Shown in pieces: positions 37,293 through 45,026 of a DNA stretch of 53,428 nt (positions are counted from its first letter, which is position 1; the number at the start of each line of letters is the position of its first letter). The position numbers and the translations under genes were made by a program. A model generated the notes under the pieces. The model had not been told where the DNA came from. It saw nothing but the letters and a program-made list of their open reading frames with translations, and made no database searches. The stretch is from Gemmatimonadota bacterium. GTDB taxonomy: Bacteria; Gemmatimonadota; Gemmatimonadetes; Longimicrobiales; Gaopeijiaceae. Location: contig JAJDXM010000062.1 in NCBI GenBank assembly GCA_022823225.1, positions 1-53,428 on the forward strand. Direction: 5' to 3'.

Positions 37293-38426
37293 ATGAGCAA
37301 ATCCGACATCGACTCCGCGCTACGGCAGTGGCGGGACAGCGGGCTGATCTCCAGCGAACTGGCCGAACGTCTGCTGACCGACCACACCGAAAGAAAACGG
37401 GCCGGGCGCCGCCGGTTCCTGCAGTATGCCGTCTCGGCGACAGCCGGGATCCTCCTGGTGATTGCCGCGGTCACCTTCTTCTCCTGGTCCTGGCCCGACC
37501 TGGGACCCGGGGTGCGCACATGCGTGATCGCGGGCGCCGGGATTGCAGCCTTGCTGCTCGGGATGCGTTTCGAGGCCGCGCAGCGGTTTGTGCCGGTGAC
37601 CTGGGCGCTTCAGACCAGCGGGCTGATCCTGCTCCTCGCCGCCTTCCTGTACTCCATGCAGGCCTGGAACAACGGAACGGCGGGAGGCGTTGTGGTCGGC
37701 CTGCTGGCGCTCGCGATTCCCGCCGCGACCATACCGATCTTCGTGCGCCGCAACCCGATCATGCCGGCGGTTGCCACGGCTCTCGCCTACGCCTTCCTGG
37801 CGGCGTTTCTCCTCAGGGCCTTCGATCTGGACGCCGACATCATCATCTGGATCGTCGACGGGGCACTGGTCACGACGCTGGCGGGGCTGGGCCTGCTGCT
37901 CTACACCGGACGCGCCGAGTCCGTCTCGCGCCGAACCCTCTACGCCTTCTCGGTGTGTCTCTACGGGGGCTATCCGATGGTCGGAATGACGGCGATCGGG
38001 CCCCTCGAACTCGACGACAACGCGCTCCTGGCGCTCGATGCCTGGCTGCTGGTGATCACGGCTCTCGCGCTATGGGGCATCCACCGGGCACCCGCAGCGC
38101 TGCGTTCGGCACGCTATGTCCATCACCTTGCGGCGTCGGTCCTGCTCGCCATCCCGCTCGGTTTCGGAACCACGCTGGAGGTGTACGAACTTCCCCCCCT
38201 GGGCGCCGCCGCCACGATCGCGGGGGCCGGTGCCTGCGGGCTCTGGTACGGACTCGCCAGGGACGCCCGGTCCGTGGTGGTGTGCTCGTGCGTCACCATC
38301 CTGTGCGCGGCCTGGTATCTGGGGGTCGACGCGGGCGAACGGCTCGGCACGGCGCTCGCCCTGGCCTTCACCGCGGTCCTCTTCTTCTGGGTCGCCACCC
38401 GGCTGGGACGAATGCGGGAATCATGA
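37293..38426 (+). CDS. DUF2157 membrane protein
   Basis: A 377-residue polytopic membrane protein. The cytoplasmic N-terminus (IDSALRQWRDSGLISSELAERLL) is the DUF2157 signature; about ten helices follow (AGILLVIAAVTFFSW, TCVIAGAGIAALLLGM, TSGLILLLAAFLYSM, VVVGLLALAIPAATIPIF and further). The family has no established function. It stands alone, divergent from the luxCE operon across 103 bases. In other genomes a GDYxxLxY-domain partner often follows; here none does. Confidence 0.85.
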   Translation: MSKSDIDSALRQWRDSGLISSELAERLLTDHTERKRAGRRRFLQYAVSATAGILLVIAAVTFFSWSWPDLGPGVRTCVIAGAGIAALLLGMRFEAAQRFVPVTWALQTSGLILLLAAFLYSMQAWNNGTAGGVVVGLLALAIPAATIPIFVRRNPIMPAVATALAYAFLAAFLLRAFDLDADIIIWIVDGALVTTLAGLGLLLYTGRAESVSRRTLYAFSVCLYGGYPMVGMTAIGPLELDDNALLALDAWLLVITALALWGIHRAPAALRSARYVHHLAASVLLAIPLGFGTTLEVYELPPLGAAATIAGAGACGLWYGLARDARSVVVCSCVTILCAAWYLGVDAGERLGTALALAFTAVLFFWVATRLGRMRES

Positions 38427-38472
38427 TGCCGGGGGAGCGGCGGGTGCCGGCGGAGGAGCCGGAGCCGACGGC

Positions 38473-38520
38473 GAATTCCAGCGCCGTGGCGGCGATCAGC
38501 AGGTCCGGGACCGTGTCAAC
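38473..38520 (-). pseudogene. Possible PIN-domain (VapC-like) remnant
   Basis: On the minus strand this stretch reads VDTVPDLLIAATALEF, much like the conserved C-terminal PIN segment (PDxLIAATALxHGLTLVT). Neither flank continues as PIN and no start or full frame exists, so it would be a scrap of a lost toxin gene between DUF2157 and a beta-propeller gene. The match is short and could be chance. Confidence 0.25.
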
Positions 38521-38599
38521 TGCGGTGGAGGGGCTCCGAACCCTCAAGGCCGCGGTCCAGCTGCGCTACGACGGTGACGTTCCACGAGGTGCCAGCCAG

Positions 38600-39853
38600 C
38601 TAACGGGTCAGCCGATAGCCCTCCACCAGCTGAAGCCCGAGGTCGCGGTCAAAGTTGAATCCGAGGATGAGATCCTCGCCGATCCACTCGACGTGCTGCA
38701 GAGGGACGGTCACCAGGCCCAGCCACCGTCCCGCGGGGTCGAAGACACTCCACTGGCTGGCGTTGCGATCCACTTTGTCCGCGACCCACAGGTAGCCGTC
38801 CGAATCGACAAGAAGCCCGACGACTGCGGGGTGGTACTCCCGCGGTGGCAGCTGGGCCATCGCCCGCTCCCAGACGGGCCAGCCCTCGGGTGGGTAGGAC
38901 GAAGCCCAGGCCTCCTTCCATTCTTCGATCTCCGTAGCCGTGATGGGTATCGGATCGGTTTTGCGCCGGATGATTCTGCGGAGGGCCCCGGTCCTCGAAA
39001 ACTGATGAACGTCGTACCTGTCCCCATTGCTGATGTACACCGAGAGCGGGGTTCCTCCAGACGCCAACTGGGCTCCGGGCGGAAACGGCACGCGCTGGGA
39101 AGCAGGAAACGCCAGGAGGACCCTTTCGCGACCTTCCCACCAGCCGAACGACTGGGTCGAATGATCCGAATCGATCCTCATGAATCGTATCGGTCTCCGG
39201 TAGAGCTCCCCGGGTGTCGGACTCCAGTCACTCCGCCCCACCTGTACCATGAATGAGCCATCCTTCAGCGGCATATGGACCCGTTCGGGCGCGGTCAGGC
39301 CTGGCGTCCGTGTCGCGGCGAACAAAGCGCCGACGTCGATGGACCGCTGCCTCAGCAGATTGCCGGTCGGGTCGAAGTAGGCAACCGGGCCCATCATGTA
39401 ATCCCACACGACCAGGGTATCGCCAGGAAGAATCTGGAGGTGCTCCGGATAGCCGAATTCGCCGGGTCCGCGTCCCTCCCGCCCGATCGATCCAGCGAAA
39501 TCGCCGGTGGGTTCAAACAGAAGCAACTTTTTCTCACCTGCGGAGAGAATGGCCACGCCGCCATCCGAAAGGCGGGCGGCATCGCTGATATTCCAGACGA
39601 GATGCGACGAGTCGGCGGCCTCCGCCTCCCCGTTGTAGCCGCCGATAGCGAACTCCGGCTCGTGGGCAACAGTCCAGGCTTCGCCCACGCTCCATGTGGG
39701 GACATGGTTTTCGACGATTTCGATATCGGCGGAGTCTCGGATCGTGACAGCCGGCGGTTGGACGGTCGTTTCGGGATGCTCGCACGCGGTGCTTGCAACA
39801 AAAAGGGCCGTGCACGAAATGAGGGAGAGCAGCCGCTCATGTCTTCGGTGCAT
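38600..39853 (-). CDS. 6-bladed beta-propeller lipoprotein, copy 1 of the duplicated pair
   Basis: A 417-residue lipoprotein. The signal (LLSLISCTALFVASTAC) ends in a lipobox Cys, then AVTIRDSADIEIVENHVPTW, the subfamily opening. Blades include LLLFEPTGDFAGSIGREG, GRGPGEFGYPEHLQILPGD and a closing WSVFDPAGRWLGLVTVP strand. It is closely related along its length to the propeller at 43782-45026 (both have VGALFA and PITA(T/E)(E/D)IEEWK). ATG 39853 begins the signal; an upstream in-frame Met lies inside the preceding gene. It follows the nine-cysteine gene by 61 bases and presumably shares its sigma-54 promoter. Ligand unknown; possibly the cysteine-rich partner. Confidence 0.78.
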   Translation of the reverse strand: MHRRHERLLSLISCTALFVASTACEHPETTVQPPAVTIRDSADIEIVENHVPTWSVGEAWTVAHEPEFAIGGYNGEAEAADSSHLVWNISDAARLSDGGVAILSAGEKKLLLFEPTGDFAGSIGREGRGPGEFGYPEHLQILPGDTLVVWDYMMGPVAYFDPTGNLLRQRSIDVGALFAATRTPGLTAPERVHMPLKDGSFMVQVGRSDWSPTPGELYRRPIRFMRIDSDHSTQSFGWWEGRERVLLAFPASQRVPFPPGAQLASGGTPLSVYISNGDRYDVHQFSRTGALRRIIRRKTDPIPITATEIEEWKEAWASSYPPEGWPVWERAMAQLPPREYHPAVVGLLVDSDGYLWVADKVDRNASQWSVFDPAGRWLGLVTVPLQHVEWIGEDLILGFNFDRDLGLQLVEGYRLTR

Positions 39854-39914
39854 CGGTCCCACCTCTGGTCCTGGCCGCGGGGGGGAGGAAGCTATCAACT
39901 GGACAGCGTCGAAC

Positions 39915-40469
39915 CTATGGTTGCAGGACGCCAAGCGCAAGCGTGGCCGCCTGCAATTCGCCCATCAGTGCTTCTCGAACCTCTGGGACGACCGGGATGG
40001 TATGGTATGGCCGATAAGGGTCACAGGGCAAAAGGAGGTCAATGCGTCCACTCTTGGGAATGAACTCAACGGAAACACCAACTCGGTCGCGGAGCAATGC
40101 TGAGGCGACTACCGCGATATCATCGCTGTCGAGCGCCTCACGGATTTCCATCAACGCGGCCATAGCATCACCCTCGGGACCGCAGGCTATGTGGCACGGA
40201 CCCGGATCGTCATACCCGTGGCAGGTCGACGTGCGGCCGCAACGGGCACAGCTCATTTGGTCCCCGTGACCGCTTCCTTCCCATCCGCACAGCTCGCCGT
40301 TGACAATGAAATGGTGCACGAGGGGTCCACCCCCCGGATGCCAATCTCCTCCAGATTCCCAGCACCACGCGCAGGTCAAGTCTTGGTCCTGCCCCTCGAC
40401 TGGCGCGCTCCCGGCCAGGGACAAGAACAACGCGGCCATGAACAGGTACATCTTCCGTGGGATCGCCAT
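39915..40469 (-). CDS. Secreted nine-cysteine protein, copy 1
   Basis: A 184-residue exported protein of no family I know. The signal peptide (KMYLFMAALFLSLAGSAPVEG) is followed by a Cys-rich domain: CAWC (33, 36), Cys61, CARC (74, 77), Cys83, CHIAC (92, 96), then a helix-rich part and Cys149 in RIDLLLPC. All nine cysteines, and CxRCG(R/K)TSxCH and CHIACGPEGDA, recur in the paralogue at 45023-45544. Cys pairs suggest metal binding or disulfides. Start ATG 40469 follows AGGAG. A sigma-54 promoter lies at 40553-40567. The downstream neighbour is a beta-propeller lipoprotein. Confidence 0.7.
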   Translation of the reverse strand: MAIPRKMYLFMAALFLSLAGSAPVEGQDQDLTCAWCWESGGDWHPGGGPLVHHFIVNGELCGWEGSGHGDQMSCARCGRTSTCHGYDDPGPCHIACGPEGDAMAALMEIREALDSDDIAVVASALLRDRVGVSVEFIPKSGRIDLLLPCDPYRPYHTIPVVPEVREALMGELQAATLALGVLQP

Positions 40470-40552
40470 AGTGGTCTCCTCTGTGACAACTGGTGGGGTG
40501 TCCCACCCAGAGCGTTTCCCCGGTGGAACGGCGCTGCGCATTCGTATGGTAC

Positions 40553-40567
40553 GCAATCACTATGCCA
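40553..40567 (-). promoter_or_regulatory. Sigma-54 (-24/-12) promoter, copy 1
   Basis: Minus-strand TGGCATAGTGATTGC: TGGCAT at -24, five bases, TTGC at -12, against consensus TGGCAC-N5-TTGC. The start would be near 40541, about 70 bases before the nine-cysteine gene. The paralogous gene has an even better match at the same distance (45626-45640). Confidence 0.75.
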
Positions 40568-40641
40568 CAACCTTCCGATCCTGTCTAAGACATTTTTTGG
40601 TCACTTAGGATGTATCATGTCCTATCCCTGGCTACCTCGAA

Positions 40642-40678
40642 GTGCCGACTGATCGGCACCAGGTACCAACTGGTCGGC
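40642..40678 (-). promoter_or_regulatory. Tandem dyad operator, probable activator binding site, copy 1
   Basis: Two related 14-mers on the same strand, GCCGACTGATCGGC (40644-40657, itself within an 18-base dyad GTGCCGACTGATCGGCAC) and ACCAACTGGTCGGC (40665-40678), begin exactly 21 bp apart, two helical turns. They lie about 75 bases upstream of the -24 element, the usual place for a sigma-54 activator site. The 313-base gap 40470-40782 holds this, the promoter and no gene. Confidence 0.65.
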
Positions 40679-40782
40679 GTTCCGCATCGAACATCAATCC
40701 ACGCCTGAGGTCGCCTGTCCGCTGGCCCTGCCGAGACGGTTCTGCGCAGCCCGGATCACTCCACCCATGCATCCGTCCATAG

Positions 40783-42012
40783 TCACAGCTTCTTCAACCG
40801 CGAATCAAGCGTCGAGCGGGGCATGTCGAGCATCCGCGCCGCCAGAGCGATGTTCCCGCCCGAACGGCTGAGAGCCTCCCGGATGTGGCGTTCCGTCGCC
40901 TCCTCAAGGGTAAGAAAGCGGTTCGGGCCGTCAAAGGGCTGGAGGTCGTCGTGCCGGTGGCCAGCGCTGTTCCCGTCAAGCAACAGATCGGCGCGGCGCG
41001 CGGCGTGGATTGCCGCGAGATCCAGTTCCGGACGTCCGCGGCACGCGCCGGCCGCCCGAATCACCACGCTGATGAGTTCCCGCACGTTGCCCGGCCAGAG
41101 TTCAGCCAGAAAATGGCGGCGCACTTCCTGCGTGATCCGCGGACATGCCGCGTTCCCGTTCGAACACGCATCGAGGGCTAGGTCGGCCAGGAGAAGCACG
41201 TCGAGCCCCCGGTTTCTCAGCGGCGGGATGATCTGCGGACGGAGCCACAACCGGTCGCGGAGGTCGGGTCGCAGGTTCTCCAGGCTCTCGGGTTGAATCG
41301 AGGCAAAGAGCCTGAGCTGCCGCGCCTTCCCGCGCCCGATGTCAACCGGCGTGTCCGAGCCCACGGGGCGGATGATCCCGTCGTCGAGCGCGGACAGGAG
41401 CTTCGCCTGGACCGGTTTCGGACACTCCCCGATGTCGTCCAGAAAGAGCGCATTGTTGGATTCGGCAGCCTTTCGGATGACACCCAGCCGCCGGAAGGTC
41501 GCGCCGGTGAACGCCCCCTTCACATGCCCGAAAAGCTCCGAATCCGCAAGGTCGGGCGATGTCGCCGCGAGCGAGAAGAGGTGTATCGTGGGGTTCCGGG
41601 CGTTGACGGCCAACTCCCGATGGATCGCCCGCATCAGCTGCCCTTTCCCTGTCCCCCGCTCCCCGATCAGCAGAACGGGGTGGGGACTCGCGGCGAGGTC
41701 TCCAATCGACGACCTGATGCCGACGATCTCGCGATGGTAGCCGACGAACGAGGTGTCCCGGTCAAACTGATCGGCTTCTTCCCGCGTCGTCCTGACCACA
41801 CCGGACAGGTAATGGACGACCCACGCGTACGCTTCGGGCAGACCTCCGGTATCGGGAGCGATGGTTCCAATCTGCTTCGCTGCGTCGGTGCCCAGTCGGT
41901 CCTCGGCGGCAAGGCGCACTGAGTCGAGCGCACGCTCCCCGCTCTGGCGGCCCCACCGCCGTGCGAGGCGCCGCAGCCATTGGTACAGGTCGACGAGTTC
42001 CTGGTCGTTCAT
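40783..42012 (-). CDS. Sigma-54-dependent transcriptional activator (NtrC-type, no receiver)
   Basis: A 409-residue bacterial enhancer-binding protein. The AAA+ domain (about 88-325) has Walker A GERGTGKG (117-124), the sigma-54 loop GAFTGA (166-171), Walker B ALFLDD (188-193; usually DE), an arginine-finger region LRPDLRDRLWLRP, and WPGNVRELISVV. A Fis-type HTH ends the protein (ATERHIREALSRSGGNIALA and onward to the C-terminus). The N-terminal 87 residues are helical and lack a receiver, PAS or GAF signature, so the signal is unknown. It lies between two sigma-54 promoters and its 3' end is 105 bases from the copy 1 operator, making it the likely regulator of both nine-cysteine operons. Confidence 0.9.
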   Translation of the reverse strand: MNDQELVDLYQWLRRLARRWGRQSGERALDSVRLAAEDRLGTDAAKQIGTIAPDTGGLPEAYAWVVHYLSGVVRTTREEADQFDRDTSFVGYHREIVGIRSSIGDLAASPHPVLLIGERGTGKGQLMRAIHRELAVNARNPTIHLFSLAATSPDLADSELFGHVKGAFTGATFRRLGVIRKAAESNNALFLDDIGECPKPVQAKLLSALDDGIIRPVGSDTPVDIGRGKARQLRLFASIQPESLENLRPDLRDRLWLRPQIIPPLRNRGLDVLLLADLALDACSNGNAACPRITQEVRRHFLAELWPGNVRELISVVIRAAGACRGRPELDLAAIHAARRADLLLDGNSAGHRHDDLQPFDGPNRFLTLEEATERHIREALSRSGGNIALAARMLDMPRSTLDSRLKKL

Positions 42013-42152
42013 CGGTGCTCCGCTGTTGAGAATAATGCCGGTACGGCGAACTCCCTCCCCTTACTTACATAGACGCTCTTACGCAGAGAAGATGAGGAGT
42101 CATTTTCGGCAACAGGCCGAAAGCGCTTTGGAGGCGCTGCTGGCGGAGGTCG

Positions 42153-42335
42153 ATCTGCACCAAAAGCGTTGGCCAGGATGAGGAGCTTCCGCATGACGGC
42201 CGTCGGGGCGACCTTCGGCAGCCTCCCCTTGGCGACGAGCGCCTCGTACTTCTGCTTGAGGTCGGGATTGTGACTGAACCGCGACCCTGCCGGCATGTAG
42301 AGCATTCTGCGGACCCGGTGCCAGCCGCCACTGGA
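42153..42335 (-). pseudogene. IS110-family transposase, C-terminal remnant
   Basis: The minus strand reads VRRMLYMPAGSRFSHNPDLK then KYEALVAKGRLPKVAPTAVM and RKLLILANAF, the C-terminal part of IS110/IS116/IS902 transposases (RxALYMAAL..RHNP....AKGKPKKVALTAVMRKLL). There is no catalytic DEDD part, start codon or intact end. It fills the 333-base gap between the sigma-54 activator and a beta-propeller gene, with no other gene there. It marks an old insertion beside the duplicated units. Confidence 0.65.
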
Positions 42336-42345
42336 TGAAGCTCCG

Positions 42346-43485
42346 TCACTTCCAGTTTCCGGATAGAGACGAGGGGCGGAAACGAGGAGAACGGAGCTCC
42401 CAGAGAGGCACCCCAAGGTCGTCGGCCGCGAGATGTAGGATAGTCCCGTCGGGGAACAGTCGGTCCATTGCCCCGTCGAACTTCTGGCTCGCGACAACTT
42501 CATTGACCGCCAAGTCAATGACCTCGACAATTGTATCGAATTCACTGTCGAGGAGATCTGCCCGTTTTGGAACCGGAGGCGCGTCCGGGGCCGGGGGAGT
42601 CCAACTCGGATCCTTTATAATCACAATGGTCCACAGGAGCGAACCGTCTAGATAGATGTCTGACACGTAGGGGGAGCCCGATACTTCTCGTGAACTTGAT
42701 CTCTGGGGAAACCAATCGGCCTCACGGGTCCACACCGCTTCAAGCGAGCGTCCGTTCCAACGCTCGATCCGATACGGTCTACCCGATGTCGAAGTGGACA
42801 GGAAACGGCTGTCGTCGAGAATCATCATTCTCCGAAACCCGACCCCCTCCGTCCCGGGTATGAAGTTCACCTCCGGACCAAACGACTCAAGAATCGTCCC
42901 GCTGATGTGCACGAGATGAAACGGCAGGCCTGCCTGTTCGGGCGTCTGGATGGATGCCGCGACCAAGAGCACGGAGTCGTTGAGTGGATGCGCCTGATTG
43001 ATCCTGTGAGGAAAGTAGCGCGACTCCACGAAGGTCCCGTCCTCTTCCAGGATCGAGAGGCGTACGTTCGCTTGGTCGAACACGACCACCCGGCGGTTGG
43101 GCAACTCGACGATAGGCATCGGGTCCACGTATTCGCCCGGCCCCTCGCCCTCCTGCCGGATAGTGAACTTGAGCTCGCCATCCGATGTATAGAAGAACAT
43201 TTCGGCCGCGCCCGCACCGAAATCGTGAACATAGGTCCGGCCACTTCTCGATCGCGTCACATAGGCGCTCCCCGTTAGTAGATCGTCGCCGTCGTAGTCT
43301 CCACCGAGCACGGCCACCGTCTCGAGACTGATGCAATCCCGGCACATGTCCGAGGCCTCTTTCAACTCGATGATCTCTTGGCCAGCCAACCCGGGCGAAG
43401 CCAGTCCGACGAGGAGAGCACCGACAATTGATGCAGGAGTACCCTTCGACTTCAAGGGTCCAGTACATCGAGAAACCTTACTCAT
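42346..43485 (-). CDS. 6-bladed beta-propeller protein, CRDC subfamily
   Basis: A 379-residue exported protein. Signal peptide ASIVGALLVGLASPGLAG, cleavage near GLAGQE, then EASDMCRDCISLETVAVLGG, matching the entry strand of the 4700-5794 propeller. Blades include FFYTSDGELKFTIRQEGEGP and RLSILEEDGTFVESRYFP. It has no lipobox. It sits between an IS110-like and an IS1595-like remnant, so it may have been brought in or isolated by transposition. No clear ribosome-binding site precedes ATG 43485. A candidate promoter lies about 200 bases upstream (43695-43723) and a dyad like the sigma-54 operators at 43648-43661. Confidence 0.7.
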   Translation of the reverse strand: MSKVSRCTGPLKSKGTPASIVGALLVGLASPGLAGQEIIELKEASDMCRDCISLETVAVLGGDYDGDDLLTGSAYVTRSRSGRTYVHDFGAGAAEMFFYTSDGELKFTIRQEGEGPGEYVDPMPIVELPNRRVVVFDQANVRLSILEEDGTFVESRYFPHRINQAHPLNDSVLLVAASIQTPEQAGLPFHLVHISGTILESFGPEVNFIPGTEGVGFRRMMILDDSRFLSTSTSGRPYRIERWNGRSLEAVWTREADWFPQRSSSREVSGSPYVSDIYLDGSLLWTIVIIKDPSWTPPAPDAPPVPKRADLLDSEFDTIVEVIDLAVNEVVASQKFDGAMDRLFPDGTILHLAADDLGVPLWELRSPRFRPSSLSGNWK

Positions 43486-43542
43486 GGTTCAGAGAAACCC
43501 CATCCTGAAGCGATCCTTACTTGTCCTTCGCCCACGAGCGTC

Positions 43543-43635
43543 AAGCACCTGTTCCGGTACGTGAAGGAGTTCGCGGGCCGGGAGAACGCGGCCACGACAC
43601 CATCGCCGGAATCGACCGGATCATCGCCGAGGGCG
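43543..43635 (+). pseudogene. Possible IS1595/ISXO2-type transposase remnant
   Basis: The plus strand reads KHLFRYVKEFAGRENA and, after a phase shift, HDTIAGIDRIIAEG. Together they resemble the C-terminal end of ISXO2-like DDE transposases (YVxEFAGRHNxRxxDTxxqM). No other part of the transposase remains. It lies upstream of the 42346-43485 propeller gene in a 296-base gap. Short and frameshifted, so tentative. Confidence 0.4.
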
Positions 43636-43647
43636 CCGTCACCGACT

Positions 43648-43661
43648 GCCGACTGGTCGGC
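43648..43661 (-). promoter_or_regulatory. Single dyad resembling the sigma-54 activator operator
   Basis: GCCGACTGGTCGGC is a dyad (GCCGA, 4 bases, TCGGC) that shares ACTGGTCGGCGTTCC with the second half-site at 40670-40684. It lies 163 bases before the 43485 start, near the 175-base distance at the two complete operators. I see no -24/-12 promoter between it and the gene. Confidence 0.4.
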
Positions 43662-43694
43662 GTTCCCCCCGTGCGCCCTCTCCAACCGGGACGC

Positions 43695-43723
43695 AACGTA
43701 GGGCGCTCCGTAGCTTACGTCAA
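43695..43723 (-). promoter_or_regulatory. Candidate sigma-70 promoter for the CRDC propeller
   Basis: On the minus strand TTGACG (43718-43723), 17 bases, TACGTT (43695-43700). The -35 is 5/6; the -10 is weak. The leader to ATG 43485 would be about 200 bases and would contain the dyad and the transposase scrap. Confidence 0.3.
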
Positions 43724-43781
43724 GAGCGGATACATCGGGTTTTCACGAGCAGCCAGAGGGACTGCCAGCGCCGAGCTTGGT

Positions 43782-45026
43782 TTAGCGGCTCAGCCGATAC
43801 CCCTGCACCACCTCCACCCCGGTATCCGGATCCGTGTTCACCCCGAGAATCAGATCCTCGCCGATCCACTCGACGTGCTCCAGCGGTATCGCCAGGGTCC
43901 CCAGCCAGCGCCCGGCCGGGTCGAAGACGCTCCACTCGCTCCGTGCGCGATCCTTCCTGTCCGCAACCCACAGATAGCCCTCCGAATCGACAAGGAGTCC
44001 CACAACGGGCGGGCGGAACTCCCGGGGCGGCAGCTTCGCCATGGCTTCGTCCCAGAGCTCCCATTTCCAGGGAAGCGAGAACCCGGCCTTCCACTCTTCG
44101 ATGTCTTCGGCCGTAATCGGAATCGGATCCGCCGTGCGCCGGATGATACGGCTTAGGGTTCCGGTGGTGGAGAACCGTTGCACTTCGTATTGGTCGCTAT
44201 TGGTAATGTATACCGAGGGCGGCCCAACACCTGCCGCCAAATGGACGCCAAATGCAAATGGCACCAATGTTGTCAGGCCTTCCTGCAAGACAACTTCCCT
44301 CCGCGCCCACTGCCCCAGCGAATGAACCGTGTACGAGGAATCGATCCTGAGGAACTCTATCGGCGATCTGAAGGGGACTCCAACTGGGAGTGGGGAGTCG
44401 ACCGGGCTGAGGAAAGTCTGGACAATGAACGACCCATCTCCCAGTGGCAAGAACACTGATTCGGGCACTCGCTCGCTCACTCTCCTCACTGTGGCAAACA
44501 GCGCACCGACATCGATCCGCCAGTCCCTCAGCAGCTGTCCGGAGGGATCGAAATAGCTGATCGGCCCAAGCATGAAGTCCCAAACCACAAGGGTATCGCC
44601 CGGCAGAACCTGGAGGTGCAGAGGATGGCCGAATTCACCCGGTCCACGCCCCTCCCGCCCGATCGATCGCGCGAATTCGCCGGTCCGCTCGAAGAGAAGC
44701 AGCTTCTTTTCCCTGCTGGAAAGCACCGCCACCCTTCCGTCCGAAAGCGGAGCGACATCGGCGACCGACCAGACAAGGTGACTGGAATCGGGGGTTTCGC
44801 CTGCGCCCCGGTAGCCGCCGATGACGATTTCGGGCTCGGTCGCCACCGTCCAGGAGTCGCCCTCGCCCCACGACGGTGCGTCGTTCTCCACGATTTCGAT
44901 GTCCGCGGAGTCGCGGATGGTGACGGCTGGGGCGAGGGGCGTGGTGTCCGTCCGGTCGCATCCAGTCGCTGCGATGACCGACGCCGCAACGCCGATTGGC
45001 AGTACCTGTGGCGGGAATCGAATCAT
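43782..45026 (-). CDS. 6-bladed beta-propeller lipoprotein, copy 2 of the duplicated pair
   Basis: A 414-residue lipoprotein whose signal (LPIGVAASVIAATGC) ends in a lipobox Cys, followed by AVTIRDSADIEIVENDAPSW. Blades match copy 1 closely, for example GRGPGEFGHPLHLQVLPGD against GRGPGEFGYPEHLQILPGD, and WSVFDPAGRWLGTLAIP. Its ATG overlaps the stop of the nine-cysteine gene (ATGA), so the two are translationally coupled. An internally deleted copy of this gene lies at 45840-45953. Exported and probably outer-membrane- or inner-membrane-anchored by lipid; ligand unknown. Confidence 0.78.
   Translation of the reverse strand: MIRFPPQVLPIGVAASVIAATGCDRTDTTPLAPAVTIRDSADIEIVENDAPSWGEGDSWTVATEPEIVIGGYRGAGETPDSSHLVWSVADVAPLSDGRVAVLSSREKKLLLFERTGEFARSIGREGRGPGEFGHPLHLQVLPGDTLVVWDFMLGPISYFDPSGQLLRDWRIDVGALFATVRRVSERVPESVFLPLGDGSFIVQTFLSPVDSPLPVGVPFRSPIEFLRIDSSYTVHSLGQWARREVVLQEGLTTLVPFAFGVHLAAGVGPPSVYITNSDQYEVQRFSTTGTLSRIIRRTADPIPITAEDIEEWKAGFSLPWKWELWDEAMAKLPPREFRPPVVGLLVDSEGYLWVADRKDRARSEWSVFDPAGRWLGTLAIPLEHVEWIGEDLILGVNTDPDTGVEVVQGYRLSR

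Noticed and set aside
38423-39256. An open frame starting in an ATGA overlap with the DUF2157 stop
   Set aside because: Most of it is antisense to the beta-propeller lipoprotein at 38600-39853; the remainder has no recognisable protein character.
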